NCBI GenBank assembly: GCA_001792895.1
Contig: MARA01000011.1
Span: 248,001-312,000 of the forward strand
Source: Lentinus brumalis
Lineage: Eukaryota > Basidiomycota > Agaricomycetes > Polyporales > Polyporaceae
Length of the DNA stretch: 64,000 bases
Direction: 5' to 3'
The position numbers were made by a program, and so were the translations under genes. Shown here one piece after another: positions 36,084 to 47,481 of this stretch. Under the pieces are notes generated by a model that was given only the letters and a program-made list of their open reading frames with translations, ran no database searches and had not been told where the DNA came from. Each line of letters starts with the position of its first letter. Within the stretch, counting starts at the first letter, position 1.

Positions 36084-36777
36084 ATCGCGCGACGTGAACA
36101 TTCGTATCTGGGAGCAATGAGAAGTCCTGTGTACTTTTAGGTTCAGTCACGGCGGTGCGTGTAACACTAGGCAGAGGGATGAATGTCGGAAAGGGGTGAA
36201 GGCGTAGTCTGTGGAATCCAACCGCCGTTTGTGTACTATTTTTGCCGGAATTGATAATGGCGCGAGACACCAAGTATGGTGATCATTGTCGGCTACACTG
36301 TCACATCGCATGGACAGGAGGAACCAGCCGGCGAGTACACGTAGGACTGTCGCGCAGAGATCTGGTAAATAGATCGAGCGTACTTGCACAGCATGATCGG
36401 AATGTACATGGTCAGGAGAACAGGTACCTAGACAGAGATGTTGTAAGTAGATTGAACATACTTGCACAGCATGATCGGAACGTACACGTCCGCAGAACAG
36501 CCACCTAGACAGTTCGTGCAATCGTGGAGACAGTCGATCATCCGTCGGGAAGGTCTGAGAGAAGCATTGATCGGTCTACGATCAACGTCTTCATAGAGAA
36601 GTAGGGACGCTGATTTCGCAGCTCACATGTCAATCAGCGGCGCCCGGACGGCCACTTGACGGAGTCCGTTCTAACAGTAATCAGTGAAACACCTCCGTGA
36701 GGTACGTGAGTTTAAGTCGACGTGCACTTAAATGAATCGTCGGACACAGTCGCTTGAGTGCGAATCCTGAAATCAAC
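36084..36777. other. Intergenic with short direct repeats
   Basis: About 690 bp after the R2-like gene. Apart from the 78-bp tandem repeat listed separately, no coding sequence or RNA gene recognised. Confidence 0.45.
36363..36512 (+). repeat. Two tandem copies of a 78-bp repeat
   Basis: TACTTGCACAGCATGATCGG recurs 78 bp apart (36381 and 36459). Around it, GTAAATAGAT/GTAAGTAGAT precede and CACCTAGACAG/GTACCTAGACAG follow in both copies. Non-coding. Confidence 0.75.
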
Positions 36778-37308
36778 ATGCCACTTGTCTACGCACGCTA
36801 TCACACTCAGGGCAGAACGTCCGCGCGAATTCTGCAGGGTACTTCGAGAGCAATGAGGTGAGCACAGCTGATATACAGGCGTATAGACTGTATTTCGATG
36901 TACTCACTCATTTGAAGCACGACGGGTGTGAGCTCGAGCGCAGGTACATCGGACGACGATGGACCGCCGCCGCTGGAGCCTATAACTTCTCCAGAGCATC
37001 CGCGCACAGAGCCCATAGCGAGGATCGACAGAACGGAGCAATACCTGGTGGTGATTGTGGACGGAGAGCGTGTGAGTTATGTCGAGAACATCGCCAGTTC
37101 CGTCTGCTGACCTGTCTCTTAGCTTTTCTTCAGAGTCTCCATGTGGTTGGAGAGAACGGGAGGCTCGCGCCGACCGGTAGTCTTCGTGGACTACATGAAC
37201 GACATCTTCGAAGTTGGACCGGCCGATACGGAACCGTGGCTGTTGTTCTCCATCGATCTTCAAGACCAACTGACGGAAATGCTGAACGACATCATAGGAA
37301 GACGATGA
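36778..37308 (+). CDS. Small unrecognised protein, three exons
   Basis: Exon 1 (36778-36857) starts MPLVYARYHTQGRTSARILQ; exon 2 (36918-37071) is Ser/Pro-rich then VVIVDGER; exon 3 joins as LFFRVSMWLERTGG and ends WLLFSIDLQDQLTEMLNDII. The frame holds over two introns with good GT-AG ends, so a real gene of about 140 residues is likely. I do not recognise the family and see no signal peptide or membrane segment. It follows the R2-like gene on the same strand. Confidence 0.5.
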
Positions 37309-37584
37309 AGAAGTGAGCGGGGAATGGAAAGAAGAATAACAGCCGCTCGCGCGCTGTACTGTACACTTACATTTGTATTGCACTCATGCGTGTTTCGAGA
37401 ACGACCAATTCGTATGCGGTGAAACTCTCGGTGAGGGCATAGCGTGAGCACGGCTTGCGACCAACTATGGATACGTGAGAGGAGGCTGATTGAGCGATAG
37501 TTTGCCACCGTAGGTTCATGGCTTGCGCCCTAAGACTTGGCACTTCACGCGAGTCTGTATAATTGTGGACGTCATATCTAGGTA

Positions 37585-37680
37585 TGGTCTCATGCTCTAA
37601 TGGTTAACGAGCGCATCCTGGGAGCATGAATGTGGTTGGCGCCAGCGCTGGTTCGATTCCCGAGCGTGAAATTCTGCCAA
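37585..37680 (+). other. tRNA-like sequence with perfect B box (uncertain)
   Basis: GGTTCGATTCC (37650-37660) is a perfect pol III B box, and CTCTAATGGTTAACGAG upstream resembles a D-arm/A box. Acceptor and T stems do not pair well and no clean anticodon arm forms, so this is more likely a degenerate tRNA or tRNA-derived repeat than a working tRNA gene. Confidence 0.3.
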
Positions 37681-37738
37681 AATCATTTTTTGAACCATGT
37701 CAGCAAACGTGCAAACCATCACAACAGTCGCAGATATA

Positions 37739-38343
37739 CTGGTCTCGTACCTAGACGGTCGGTGTTAACCCACACCCGACCACTGCGCTTACCGACACGT
37801 CTTGTAGAGAGGACCCCCGCCGACGACAACCGCCCTACAGGCGCTGTAGATAAACTGCAATCTCATCTTATCTCTGTCCATTTTGGGACGCTTCCTGGCC
37901 TCAACCGAAATTCTCGCTCTGATGGGCAGCATATGTCGGCGTTTTAGGTCTTATGATGTCTCGAATATCTCAATGAGGCGGCTGGGCAGAGAAGGCGCTC
38001 TTGGGACGTTCAGGGATTTATTCGGACCTTCTGTTCTACTTGAGGATCTCCAAGTGCGTACTCTCGCTGAGAATGTATCAGGGTCATCCAGATACCTCTG
38101 TGAAGAGCATATGTGCATTTTGAACACCTTTGTCACCTCTCATCAGCTAAAAAGCTTGTCAATGGAGGTGGCCGGTAGGAGATGCATGTCGGTTAGATCT
38201 CATCCCATCTTATCTACGAGATAACCGGGCGTCTCATCGGCGCTTGTTGTCAGCGAGAGGTCCTCTGTACGAAATGCCCGAGACGTGTCGGTAAGCGCAG
38301 TGTTGGGGTGCGGCTTAACACCGACCGTCTGGGTACGAGACCA
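37739..38343. mobile_element. 605-bp element with about 64-bp terminal inverted repeats
   Basis: 37739-37802 (starting CTGGTCTCGTACCTAGACGG) matches the reverse complement of 38281-38343 with few differences, including GGTCGGTGTTAA and ACTGCGCTTACCGACACGTC. Subterminal similarity continues inward (AGAGGACC and TCATC/CTCATCTTATCT blocks). No coding capacity, so a MITE-type non-autonomous element. Confidence 0.8.
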
Positions 38344-38674
38344 AGATATAGTACGGTATTGAAGTCGAAGACGACGTACACATGCAGAAAGAGAGGGCAA
38401 GTTTCTCCGCAGATGGTCAGTCCGCATAGATTTATACAACCGAGCCTCACTGACTGGATTCAAGGAGTGATCAAATAGTGGCTGTATAATTGATAGCTCG
38501 CCGTGCGTTCTCTCTATCATCACTACTACTGACCTGTTAAATGCAGCAGTGTTCGGTCCGGGAGACAGGGGAGAGAGGTCCCGAGGTAAGCACGTGTACG
38601 TACAATCTACGAGGTATAAATTCGACGCTCATCTTCCGTGGGCCGGCACTTTCTCTCCCGACTTCTATCCAGCT

Positions 38675-39570
38675 ATGATCGTCTCCCCCACTACGCCGAT
38701 TATCAGCGGACATGTTTCCGCTCATCATGACCCCGCTCATCCCTCACCGCATCCGATGACCGCTCTGCGTCGTACAGAGCAGCTCGCTCCCTGCGTGGTA
38801 TGCCGGAAGAGCACCTATTATGTCTGCTCGTCGTGCGGGACTAGAGACGCATATTGCAGTCCACAGCACATTTTGCAAGTGAGTCTCATCGCTTTGTGGC
38901 TACACATTATTATTGACAACCTTAACAGAACTGGACGGAGCATTCCGCTCGCTGCGACCGCTCGCAGATCATCAGTGCAGAGCATGCTGTTGCGATTTCC
39001 GAAGGCCTTTCTGCGACTCTGCCGTCAGGAGCAATCAGTGAAGCCCTCCGTACGAACCCGTGGATATATTCCTCCCACCCCCCGTACGCACCCGGCACCA
39101 TCGACGACAATCGTGCAGTTGTTGGTATGTATGCAAATCCCACACGAGGTATGTATGAATGATAGTATTCCAGCATCGTTTGGCTAATACTGCTATGTGT
39201 AGGAGCCCTGACACGAGTCTCAATTCCGCTCGCACTCGTCAACAACGTCGACGGAAGTGGGATGTCAGGCAGAGCGGCTATTGTCGCAGACTACATCTCG
39301 AGTCCGGTTTCGACGACCTTCGTGGGCTTTGGCAACGACTTGTTGCCACGGGCCTGCCCACTCCTCCTGATGTACCCACTGAACGAGTATCTCTGGGGCC
39401 AGAAGGTGAATCGCTGCATTGCGGAGCTGACTGCGGGAAATGAGGATGCAGTGCCGTGGTTTGGTCCAGTTCTCGTGTTGAAACTGGCGAAGGACTCCCC
39501 GTTTGATTTTGTTGATATGAAGAAGGCAGACAAAGAAGACATACGAGGATACTTTACTCGCGTTCGTTGA
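38675..39570 (+). CDS. MYND-type zinc-finger protein
   Basis: Start 38675 (MIVSPTTPIISGHVSAHHD). The zinc finger reads CVVCRKSTYYVCSSCG then AYCSPQH, and across the first intron NWTEHSARC: C-x2-C-x7-C-x2-C with downstream C, H, H and C in MYND spacing. The rest, about 190 residues over two more exons, contains PLALVNNVDGSGMSGRAAIV and KVNRCIAELTAG and ends FDFVDMKKADKEDIRGYF. I know no function for this C-terminal domain; MYND fingers usually bind proline-rich partners. Introns follow HILQ and precede ALTRVSIPLA. Confidence 0.75.
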
Positions 39571-40120
39571 ATGTTATGCTCACCACAGGTCCTTGTCATA
39601 CATAGCTGTCTTCAGACTCATCGTTTCTGTCTTGTACCTAACCGTTGGTTCTGTGTTGCATATCAGCATTGATGTATCTTGAACTAGTACATTTTCAGAC
39701 TCTCACAAAGACCACTGTTTGCCACCTGTGCATTTGAAGTAGACAGCTATGTTTCAGAAGCTACACCAAGCATCTACATCACATATGCTCCAAGTGTGTA
39801 CAAGCGAAGAGCTAGTATGGAGAGTGACGGAATATCGTGCTTCGATATCCCTTCGTGGGACATGCTGCTATGCTCAAACGTAATGTCAGGTCAGCAGATC
39901 AGCACACATGAGCTAGTTCCGAACCTCTCGAATGTTCTCGAAAGTTCGAGACCAATGTGTAAGTTTAGACCATCGGCCAGACCATGAGAGAAGAGCTCCC
40001 AGCTGTCACGCAATGTCAGTGATTGCAAACTTCCAACTCATGCCATGCAACAGCGGTCGGATGTGATCCTGAACAGGCAGTTAGGATTCCATCGCAATAA
40101 CTCCAAAAGTGATTAGAGAT

Positions 40121-41160
40121 CGGACGGACCTTTCCGCAGTTTCCCCAGAACGATTCTCGAACATTCGAGAGACGGTAATGAGTCTGGAGTGCTGACCGGT
40201 GCGCGGAACAACGACAGGAGGCTGACGCGCAAGCTCGGAGTCTACAGATTCGTGACTCATCCCGCACGGGATGGAATGGTGGTAGAACCCGGGGCTGGGT
40301 ACACAGTGAGTCAGATACTTTCAGAGATCCGAACAGTGAGCGGAGACCGGACGGACCTTTCCGCAGTTTCCCCAGAACGATTCTCGAACATTCGAGAGAC
40401 AGTAATGAGTCTGGAGTGCTGACCGGTGCGCGGAACAACGACAGGAGGCTGACGCGCAAGCTCGGAGTCTACGGATTCGTGACTCATCCCGCGCGGGATG
40501 GGTTGGTTGTAGAACCCGGGGCTGGGTATGCAGTGAGTTACATACATGGACCCGAATGGTGAGCGGAGAGCGGACGGACCTTTCCGCAGTTCGCACGGAT
40601 TGATTCTCAAACATTCGAGAGACGGTAATGAGTCTGGAGTGCTGACCGGTGCGCGGAACAACGACAGGAGGCTGTCGCGCGAGGTCGGAGTCTATGGATT
40701 CGTGACTCATCCCACTCAGGATGGAATGGTTGTAGAACCCGGGGCTGGGTATGCAGTGAGTTACATACATGGACCCGAACGGTGAGCGGAGAGCGGACGG
40801 ACCTTTCCGCAGTTCGCACGGATTGATTCTCGAACATTCGAGAGACGGTAATAAGTCTGGAGTGCTGACCGGTGCGCGGAACAACGACAGGAGGCTGTCG
40901 CGCGAGGTCGGAGTCTATGGATTCGTGACTCATCCCACTCAGGATGGAATGGTTGTAGAACCCGGGGCTGGGTGTGCAGTGAGTTACATACATGGACCCA
41001 AACGGTGAGCGGAGAGCGGACGGACCTTTCTGCAGTTCGCCCACATTGATTCTCGAACATTCGAGAGACGGTAATGAGTCTGGAGTGCTGACCGGTGCGC
41101 GGAACAACGACAGGAGGCTGTCGCGCGAGGTCGGATTCCACAGAGTTCCGACTGACGACA
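40121..41160 (+). repeat. Tandem array, five copies of a 223-bp unit
   Basis: CGGACGGACCTTTC(C/T)GCAGT recurs at 40121, 40348, 40571, 40794 and 41017 (spacings 227, 223, 223, 223). Each unit contains the palindrome TTCTCGAACATTCGAGAGAC (one base changed in the third copy), then GTGCTGACCGGTGCGCGGAA. A degenerate partial unit follows near 41230. 223 is not a multiple of three and frames drift, so it is non-coding. Confidence 0.9.
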
Positions 41161-44100
41161 TGGGAGATCGAGCAGCGATAGGATCTGAAGTTTCATGAGT
41201 GGCTGTGAATCGAAGGCTTCGTAGAGATCGGACGAACCTTGCTGCAGTCTGTATGCTCGAGAAGAAACACTGATTGTGAAGTTTTGAATGCACCTTATTG
41301 ATTCTTCTCTGTGACTTGAATAGAAGCGGTGAGATGACATCTGCGAACACAAATTGAAGACATTACAGGGATGATGTGATTGGAATTGATACGTGGCAGA
41401 CGCAAGGATTGGCTGGGGCGGGGAAACATGGTACCGCGAGGGAAACGAGATGCTAAGAAGTTCGAGGCTGAATACTTAGAATCTGAGTGACCATGAAGTA
41501 TACGCGAAAGCAAGTAGTCGGATGCCGGAGTGTGGCGAATAGGAGGGAAATGTTGACTGAGAATGAACTGCGTAAGATGACCGAAGTCTGTCCTGACGAA
41601 TGTTGTAGGACAGAATGTACCAGAGTGGATACAGATGGACGACAACGAAGGGAGGAAGAGAGGAAGGAGCACGACCTGGCGTGACCGACAAAAGCTTTAT
41701 GTGCTCGGCCGTTGCCCCCGAACCGGTAATTGTTCGGAACTCTTGGCAGCTACTACAGCCGGGAGTCGATTATCACATTCCATCACAACCTATACCCGGT
41801 CAGCACGGACCCGTACTTCCGAAGCAGTATAACATATACGTAAACATACCGGGTGCTCGTCGTTGAACGTGTGATCGTACTGTAGACGACCTGTTCGTGC
41901 ACGCTACATTTTAACAAATGTCAAGGTACTCTCGACAGAGGTGGTTACTGAACGGGAACAAGCGGAGCTGCACTGCCTACCTGGATACGGTACTTACTTG
42001 TCAGGCACGCGAAGGGCTTGTTCGGCGTGCTCCGAAGAGAAAAGTCTCAGGGAAGTAGTCGTCCTCTCCTGCCAAGATACAACATTGTTCTAGATGCACG
42101 GGATATTAGCCTCTTCAATCGGGCGCCCCGATTCCAATATTAGAGACAACGGAAGGAAGCGGACACATGAGCACTTTCACGGTAGGTTGTGATGTGCGAG
42201 CCCGGCTCGGCTCGAAAGCCGCGGCTACAGCCCGGCCTGAAGAGCTACGGCCTGCTCAAACTGCAGGCCGGGCTCTCGAGGACGGCTCGGGCTTAGCTCG
42301 AGCTCGGCTCGGCCTGAATCGGACGGAGCCTGCAGGTGTGGGGCGCTACTCACCTCCTGCCCGCACCGTGCGAAGACCCACAACGAGACGCGTCCAACGA
42401 CGTGTTTCGTTGCAATCCGCTCCAGTGTTAGCACTGGACTCCTCACCGTCGTTTGCGCTCAGCTGTACCCTTTCACGGTCGTCCCATGGTTGCAGCGTCC
42501 ACTCTCGGGTTCAGCTATTCTCTGGGCAGTCATGACACTCTCGATGTCTGACTCAATTTCGACCAGATCATCCTATACCTCGAGTCCTCGGTGTCTCTCA
42601 CCTGCAGCCTGCATCCGAGTGCACTTGCACTGGATGGCGGCACCAGACGCAGTATTCCCAGCTGGGATGCCTGCCCTGTTCGCAGAGGAAGGAGCCCAAC
42701 GTGTTGCACTTACTGTGAGAGGCTGCGTCCAGGCCGTCTCCGAGGTCAAGGGCGTCGACGTCATGCTACTTCATGCTGTCGCGCCCGCACGAGTGAGACT
42801 CGGAGTGTACTCGTTGGGGTTCGGAGTTGCATCATAGAGCATTCAACGCGTCATCGGCTTGTCGATGACAACACGTGTGGCTCTGGGGAAGCAGGGAGAA
42901 GTGGAGGAGAAGTACGATCTGGCGAAGACACGGACGCGCATCGACTCTGAGAGCGCGTCGCTCATGTGACCGCATATATTCCATTTATGGCAGGAGGTGG
43001 CGCGTCCTCATCAGCCGAGTGCTCATCCTTGCCTCGCCTCACCACTTCTCTCCCTCTTTTCACCACCCTAGCTCGCCCCTCAAGCTCGACCAATCGACGC
43101 CAACGGTCTTTGGGCCCTGCAGCTGCTCACCCTCCAGTGCAGCCTCTCCGAGAATGAGGAGTACGCGCCGTCCTGTCGAGGTCGCTCGGCGGTGAGTGAT
43201 TACTTGATTGCTTATAGTAACACAGCTGGGTCTTTCCTTCTCTATTGCTGCGCCTCTGTCCCGGTCGTGAGCTACTGGCATGTCACCGGGAGCGAACGTG
43301 CACGTCTCACTGCCCAGAACACCTCACATCGCGCAAACACCATGGTCCCCGTCGCTCACGTACGTTCTCGCGTACATGTTCTACTTGGTCTGGGGTTCGC
43401 AAATCACCCCCTTTCAACCCTTCCTGCCTGCCTGGTAGCCATATCTTGCGGCGACGGGTTTAGTAAGTATCTGTTTCACTGCGCGTACGTTGCGTCCTGC
43501 CTATTTGCAGTCAGCACGCTCATGAGACGTCGCTCGATTATTCCAGGCTGGGGAACTGCACCCGTAAGTCGATGCGACAGGTGCGTGTCGGTTCGGGAGC
43601 ACTACGCAATAGATACGGTCGGGGCTGTACAGTATTACAACATTTGTGTTCATTTAGAATATACTGTCTCTACTGCCTATCCAAAGATCCTGCGAACTGC
43701 TCCCTGTGCCCGTATTCTATGGCCTGCTAAGGAGGCCGTCGAGCTCTCGAGTGTCGCTGAGCTCGCGCTCAAACACCATGCATGGTGGAGGGCCCTGCCA
43801 GCTTCTGTAGGGCCCTGTAGAGCCAGCGCACCAGTTCTATCGTGCTCGGTAGAAGCCTGCGTGCGGGTCTACCATGCGCTACAGAAGGCTGCGCGCGGGT
43901 CTGCCAGGTGCGACCGCTCACCTCCATCCCGTCCCTGCCCTTCGGTAGAGCTCTAGTGACCTTGATAGCTTTCATCATCAGTCAACGAAAGGCTATCGCT
44001 TTTATAGACGTCTACCAGGACTATAGTATATTGGGCCGGGTATTGACGGTTTCCCGACGTCCGACCGCCTCGAAAGCTCGGCTCGGCTTGGGCTGAATAC

Positions 44101-44270
44101 GACCGGCTTGGGGAGCGTGACGGCACGAGGCCGCGCCTTGCACGTCATTAACGGTAGGTGGCAGTATAATTGTACATCGTATTGCAACTCCAGCGTATTA
44201 GTGGCTGACGAAAAGACAAGTTCTGTTGTTGAATCCTTATGTCGCCTTCAAATTTAGATGCGCATGAACA
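41161..44270. other. Gene-poor stretch with GC-rich repeat debris
   Basis: Three kilobases without a gene I can support. 42190-42320 is rich in CGAGCCCGGCTCGG / GGCCGGGCT self-complementary words, with a related patch near 44075-44100. 43790-43940 holds short repeats of GTAGGGCCCTG and GCGCGGGTCTGCC. Small open frames (for example 41487-41866 and 42490-42837) show no conserved pattern. Confidence 0.45.
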
Positions 44271-45649
44271 CTAACGTTTTGCTATCTCACCGGGACTAGC
44301 AGAAGTGGGTATAGCAAAGACTGCCTGCGTATTATTGACGTCGTTCGATTCAACGGGCAGGCACAACGTCGTGAGCGGTACGAGACAGTCTAACGGCAGT
44401 GTCCGACGATAAGGATCAATGCATAGAAGAGAGCGACAAACCCGGAGATGTTCGTCATCCTGAACTTGCTCCTGGACGGACAGAGTCAGCATAACAACAA
44501 CAACGATTCATGTAATAAACGCACCTCTAAAGTAGGCCAGCGTTCTAACATACTGAGACGGTATGCGTCTCCCGCCGACCTCCGTGGTACTACGATGGTA
44601 CCAGTCACGGCATCTCGAGCGAGTCGCTGAGAAAGTCGGCCTTGCAGCAGCATCCAAAGGGGAATATTTCCGATGACACGCTCCAATAAGAAGAGACGCT
44701 CTACAGGGCGACGAGTTTGTGCAAGAAGTGGATGTCCTGTACACAGCTCCGCAAGCAAGCATCCCAACGTGAACGAGTCGACCGTAGCATCCCAGCTCAA
44801 TCCTCCAAATTTTTTTAGAGACCCTATTCGGCAAACACAGACGGAGAAGTACCTAGCGTGACCTCTGGAGGGCGGCAGAAGTCCGTCCCGATCATGGAGT
44901 AACCGGGCTCTTCTCCAGAAACACAGTCGCCCAGATCTATAATGCAGAGCTCCAGCGTAACAAACTCCGCCTAGAACGTAGTAAGAAGTTATCAGTACTA
45001 ACATTCAATCGTCTGCTTACCCGTCGCTGAGTCGTTCCAGGATTCCGACGAGGTGACCGAGTCGTGGAGGATTTGAACATGATATTCGCGCTCTTGATAT
45101 CAGTATGGACAATGGACAATTCGTGTAGATCTGAGAAACGGCAATTAGAGGTGCCATCGTCAGGAACGAGAGTTTGCCTACACTGTATCCCCGCAACTAT
45201 CTGGCCGAATATAACCGCAACATCAGTGCGGTGTAGGGGAAGGACGCCCGGCAATTGAAGTGCGTCCGCGAGAGTGGATTCGAGGAAAGGCATGCAGATG
45301 AATGCCTCCGGGTGAATAGTACAAGATTCGAAGACTTCGGGAAAGAGCCTTTAAATGATCGTCAACATGCTGTGGTGACAATAGTTGAAAGAAATGCCAA
45401 ACCATCGCCGCTGATCGCATGACGAGTATAGGTTCCTGAGAACCGCTATCTCCGTAGAGAGAATGTCGATGTTGTCGATTCCGAGCGCGAAGATCTTCAG
45501 AGCGACTGTACGGGAGTAGTGATCGTCGTGCGCAGCGTAGACCGTAGACGTGCGCCCTTCAGCTGTTTTACGAAGGTTGGTATCTGACGGCAATCAGCAG
45601 GCAGCATGTACAAAGGAGAGAAAAGATACTCACATTTGCGGAGACCCAT
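44271..45649 (-). CDS. Divergent protein kinase (SRPK/LAMMER-like)
   Basis: Start 45649 (MGLRKYTNLRKTAEGRTSTV, glycine loop weak) leads to the ATP-binding Lys in RTVALKIFAL. Catalytic loop IVHTDIKSANIMF; the HTDIK form is typical of SRPK-type kinases. The magnesium loop is IIDLGDCV (DLG in place of DFG), the APE region DFCRPPEV, then LSWDATVDSFTLGCLLAELC and ERVIGNIPLWM as in LAMMER/SRPK kinases, and LLCIDPYRRTLPLD near the end. Five to six exons; the join after RNLYS to LFPEVFESCTIHPEAF needs acceptor tttaaag. About 390 residues. Substrate unknown; splicing-factor kinases are the closest relatives I can suggest. Confidence 0.7.
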
Positions 45650-45799
45650 CGGTGCGTACCGGAAGTACTGCAGTCGTAGCTGTTGTAGAAGAGGTTGCAA
45701 GCTTCGCCTTTATAGCTTGCTCTCGCTACTCGGAACTGCATGTACAGAAGTCAGTCCAAAGCCCCGGAACGTAGCACAGCCTCGTGGTCTCGTGGCTCA

Positions 45800-47411
45800 C
45801 TCTTCATGCATCATATTGAAAGAAAGAACGGACGCTGCGTGCAAGTGTCAGTATGTGATCGCAAGTAAACTTGTCGCATGATCCGTGTTCTGGACCGGCC
45901 GTCCGGAAGGTGGCGGCTGCACGTGCTAGAGGACTGTAGTCGTAGGATATCAAACATATGCGCAGTTTCAAACTGTAAGAAACGGACACCGTAAGCATTT
46001 ACCCGAGGGGTGCGAGGTAAGAAGCGTGTATTCCACGCGCATACCTTTGACAATAGTCAGGCGGTCATCCCTAGTCACAACACCGTAGCGTGGTAGATTA
46101 GAGAAGAGGTCCGCACCGTCCACAGACAACAGAGAGCTACAACGATATGCGAGTATACCGCGACGGCCTGTCATTTCACGCTCCATTTGAAGGAACGACG
46201 AATATCTGCGTGTCAGGGAGTCAACAACAGGAAGTACATGGGAAATCTAGCACGTACGTGAGTCACTATCAATATATGCAACGAATGTACCATCGTTCAT
46301 CAGTACTAACCAGTTGACGGGTAAGGATACTTACACCTCGGCCTCCCGCTGCTCGCGCGTACCGAAAACGGCAGTGCGGACTCCGGCGCACGGAGCAGAG
46401 ATTAATGAACGCACCCGTTCAGGACGACTTTTCACTCACGCAGTCTCACGCAAGAGGTCGTCATGTCGGGACAGCATCAAGATACCATCGGGAGCGGAAG
46501 ATCGAAGTACACCTCCGAGAAGAACTGCCCGGCCCTAAACAAGACGGCGCTACGTCGCTCAAACGCTCAAGCTCCATTCTGTTGAACGCCGCGAATTGAT
46601 TGCAGTTACAGCGGAGAATATCTGGCAAGGATCTCCTCGTGCCGCCGGCAACGACAGATGTAGATAAATTCGTATTCTGAGTCTCTCTTCTGCGCGTCGA
46701 AGGAAAGAACACTGCGTGCTCGCTGCATCAAACGTCCGGCAATTGAACGCTGCTCGGGACTCTAAATACACGTGTGCTCATGGCGTAGCATTCAAGGCAA
46801 TACCAAGACCTGGATGAAGGAGTCGATTGAGCCCTGAGCTCCTTGTGATCGCGAACTTCGGGACGGAGCTCTGGGCCGGCCTAGGAACGACACAGCATGT
46901 CCACCAGAGCGCCTGCGGACACAGTTCCAATCGGGCGCTCCGCAGTATCTGTCCGGACAATGCCATGTGCTGACATTGTACTATTCCCGCTCCTGCTGAC
47001 GTCGTCCTCGCCTGGAGTCCTCGAACGGTATTGACGCTAAGCAAACGAGCCCGAGCGACAACAGTGCGAGGAAACCATCACTTGACCTCGCTGTCATCTT
47101 CTCAAAAAACGCCCGTCAAGACTCAGATCTCCATCTGTCAAAATCGACCCCCGGACGAACTACGACAATCGGGAAAACTAGGATTGAACATTTCGATCTG
47201 TATGGCAGCATAGATGATGTCTGAGTTCTTGTGAGCTCTCGTACAGTGTACGCCATGCAACAGATGTCTCACAGGGAGAGGGAAGAACAGCCTCGAACTC
47301 TACATCGTCAGACCCAGCCGTACTTAACTTAGCAAACGAGGATACTGCACGACGCAAGATCGCAACACTCCGGCGACCCTCATCGAGCGTATGTAACCAT
47401 CTGCTAGTCAC
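45800..47411 (-). CDS. Possible multi-exon gene of unknown function (boundaries uncertain)
   Basis: Fragments with coding character lie in order on the minus strand: SRWLHTLDEGRRSVAILRRA (about 47178-47411), DGILMLSRHDDLLRET, VRTAVFGTREQREAEV, MNDGTFVAYIDSDSH, then LLSVDGADLFSNLPRYGVV and DDRLTIVK (about 46070-46180). Short introns with GT-AG ends can link the middle ones. I could not build one uninterrupted model to a stop and do not recognise the family; it may be degenerate. Confidence 0.35.
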
Positions 47412-47481
47412 ATCTATGCTCGTTACTTATCGTTGGCTCCTAGGCGAGTCTCGAGACGTTTTCCACTGACAGCAAGCACGC

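Noticed and set aside
40121..41160. CRISPR array
   Set aside because: Repeat unit is 223 bp and nearly identical throughout, with no unique spacers, in a eukaryotic genome. It is a minisatellite-type tandem repeat.
42490..42837. 115-codon open frame as a gene
   Set aside because: No conserved pattern, no convincing neighbouring exons, lies in GC-rich repeat debris.
43192..43956. 254-codon open frame with hydrophobic stretches as a membrane protein
   Set aside because: Segments are broken by unlikely sequence, other frames look equally open, and no family resemblance was seen.
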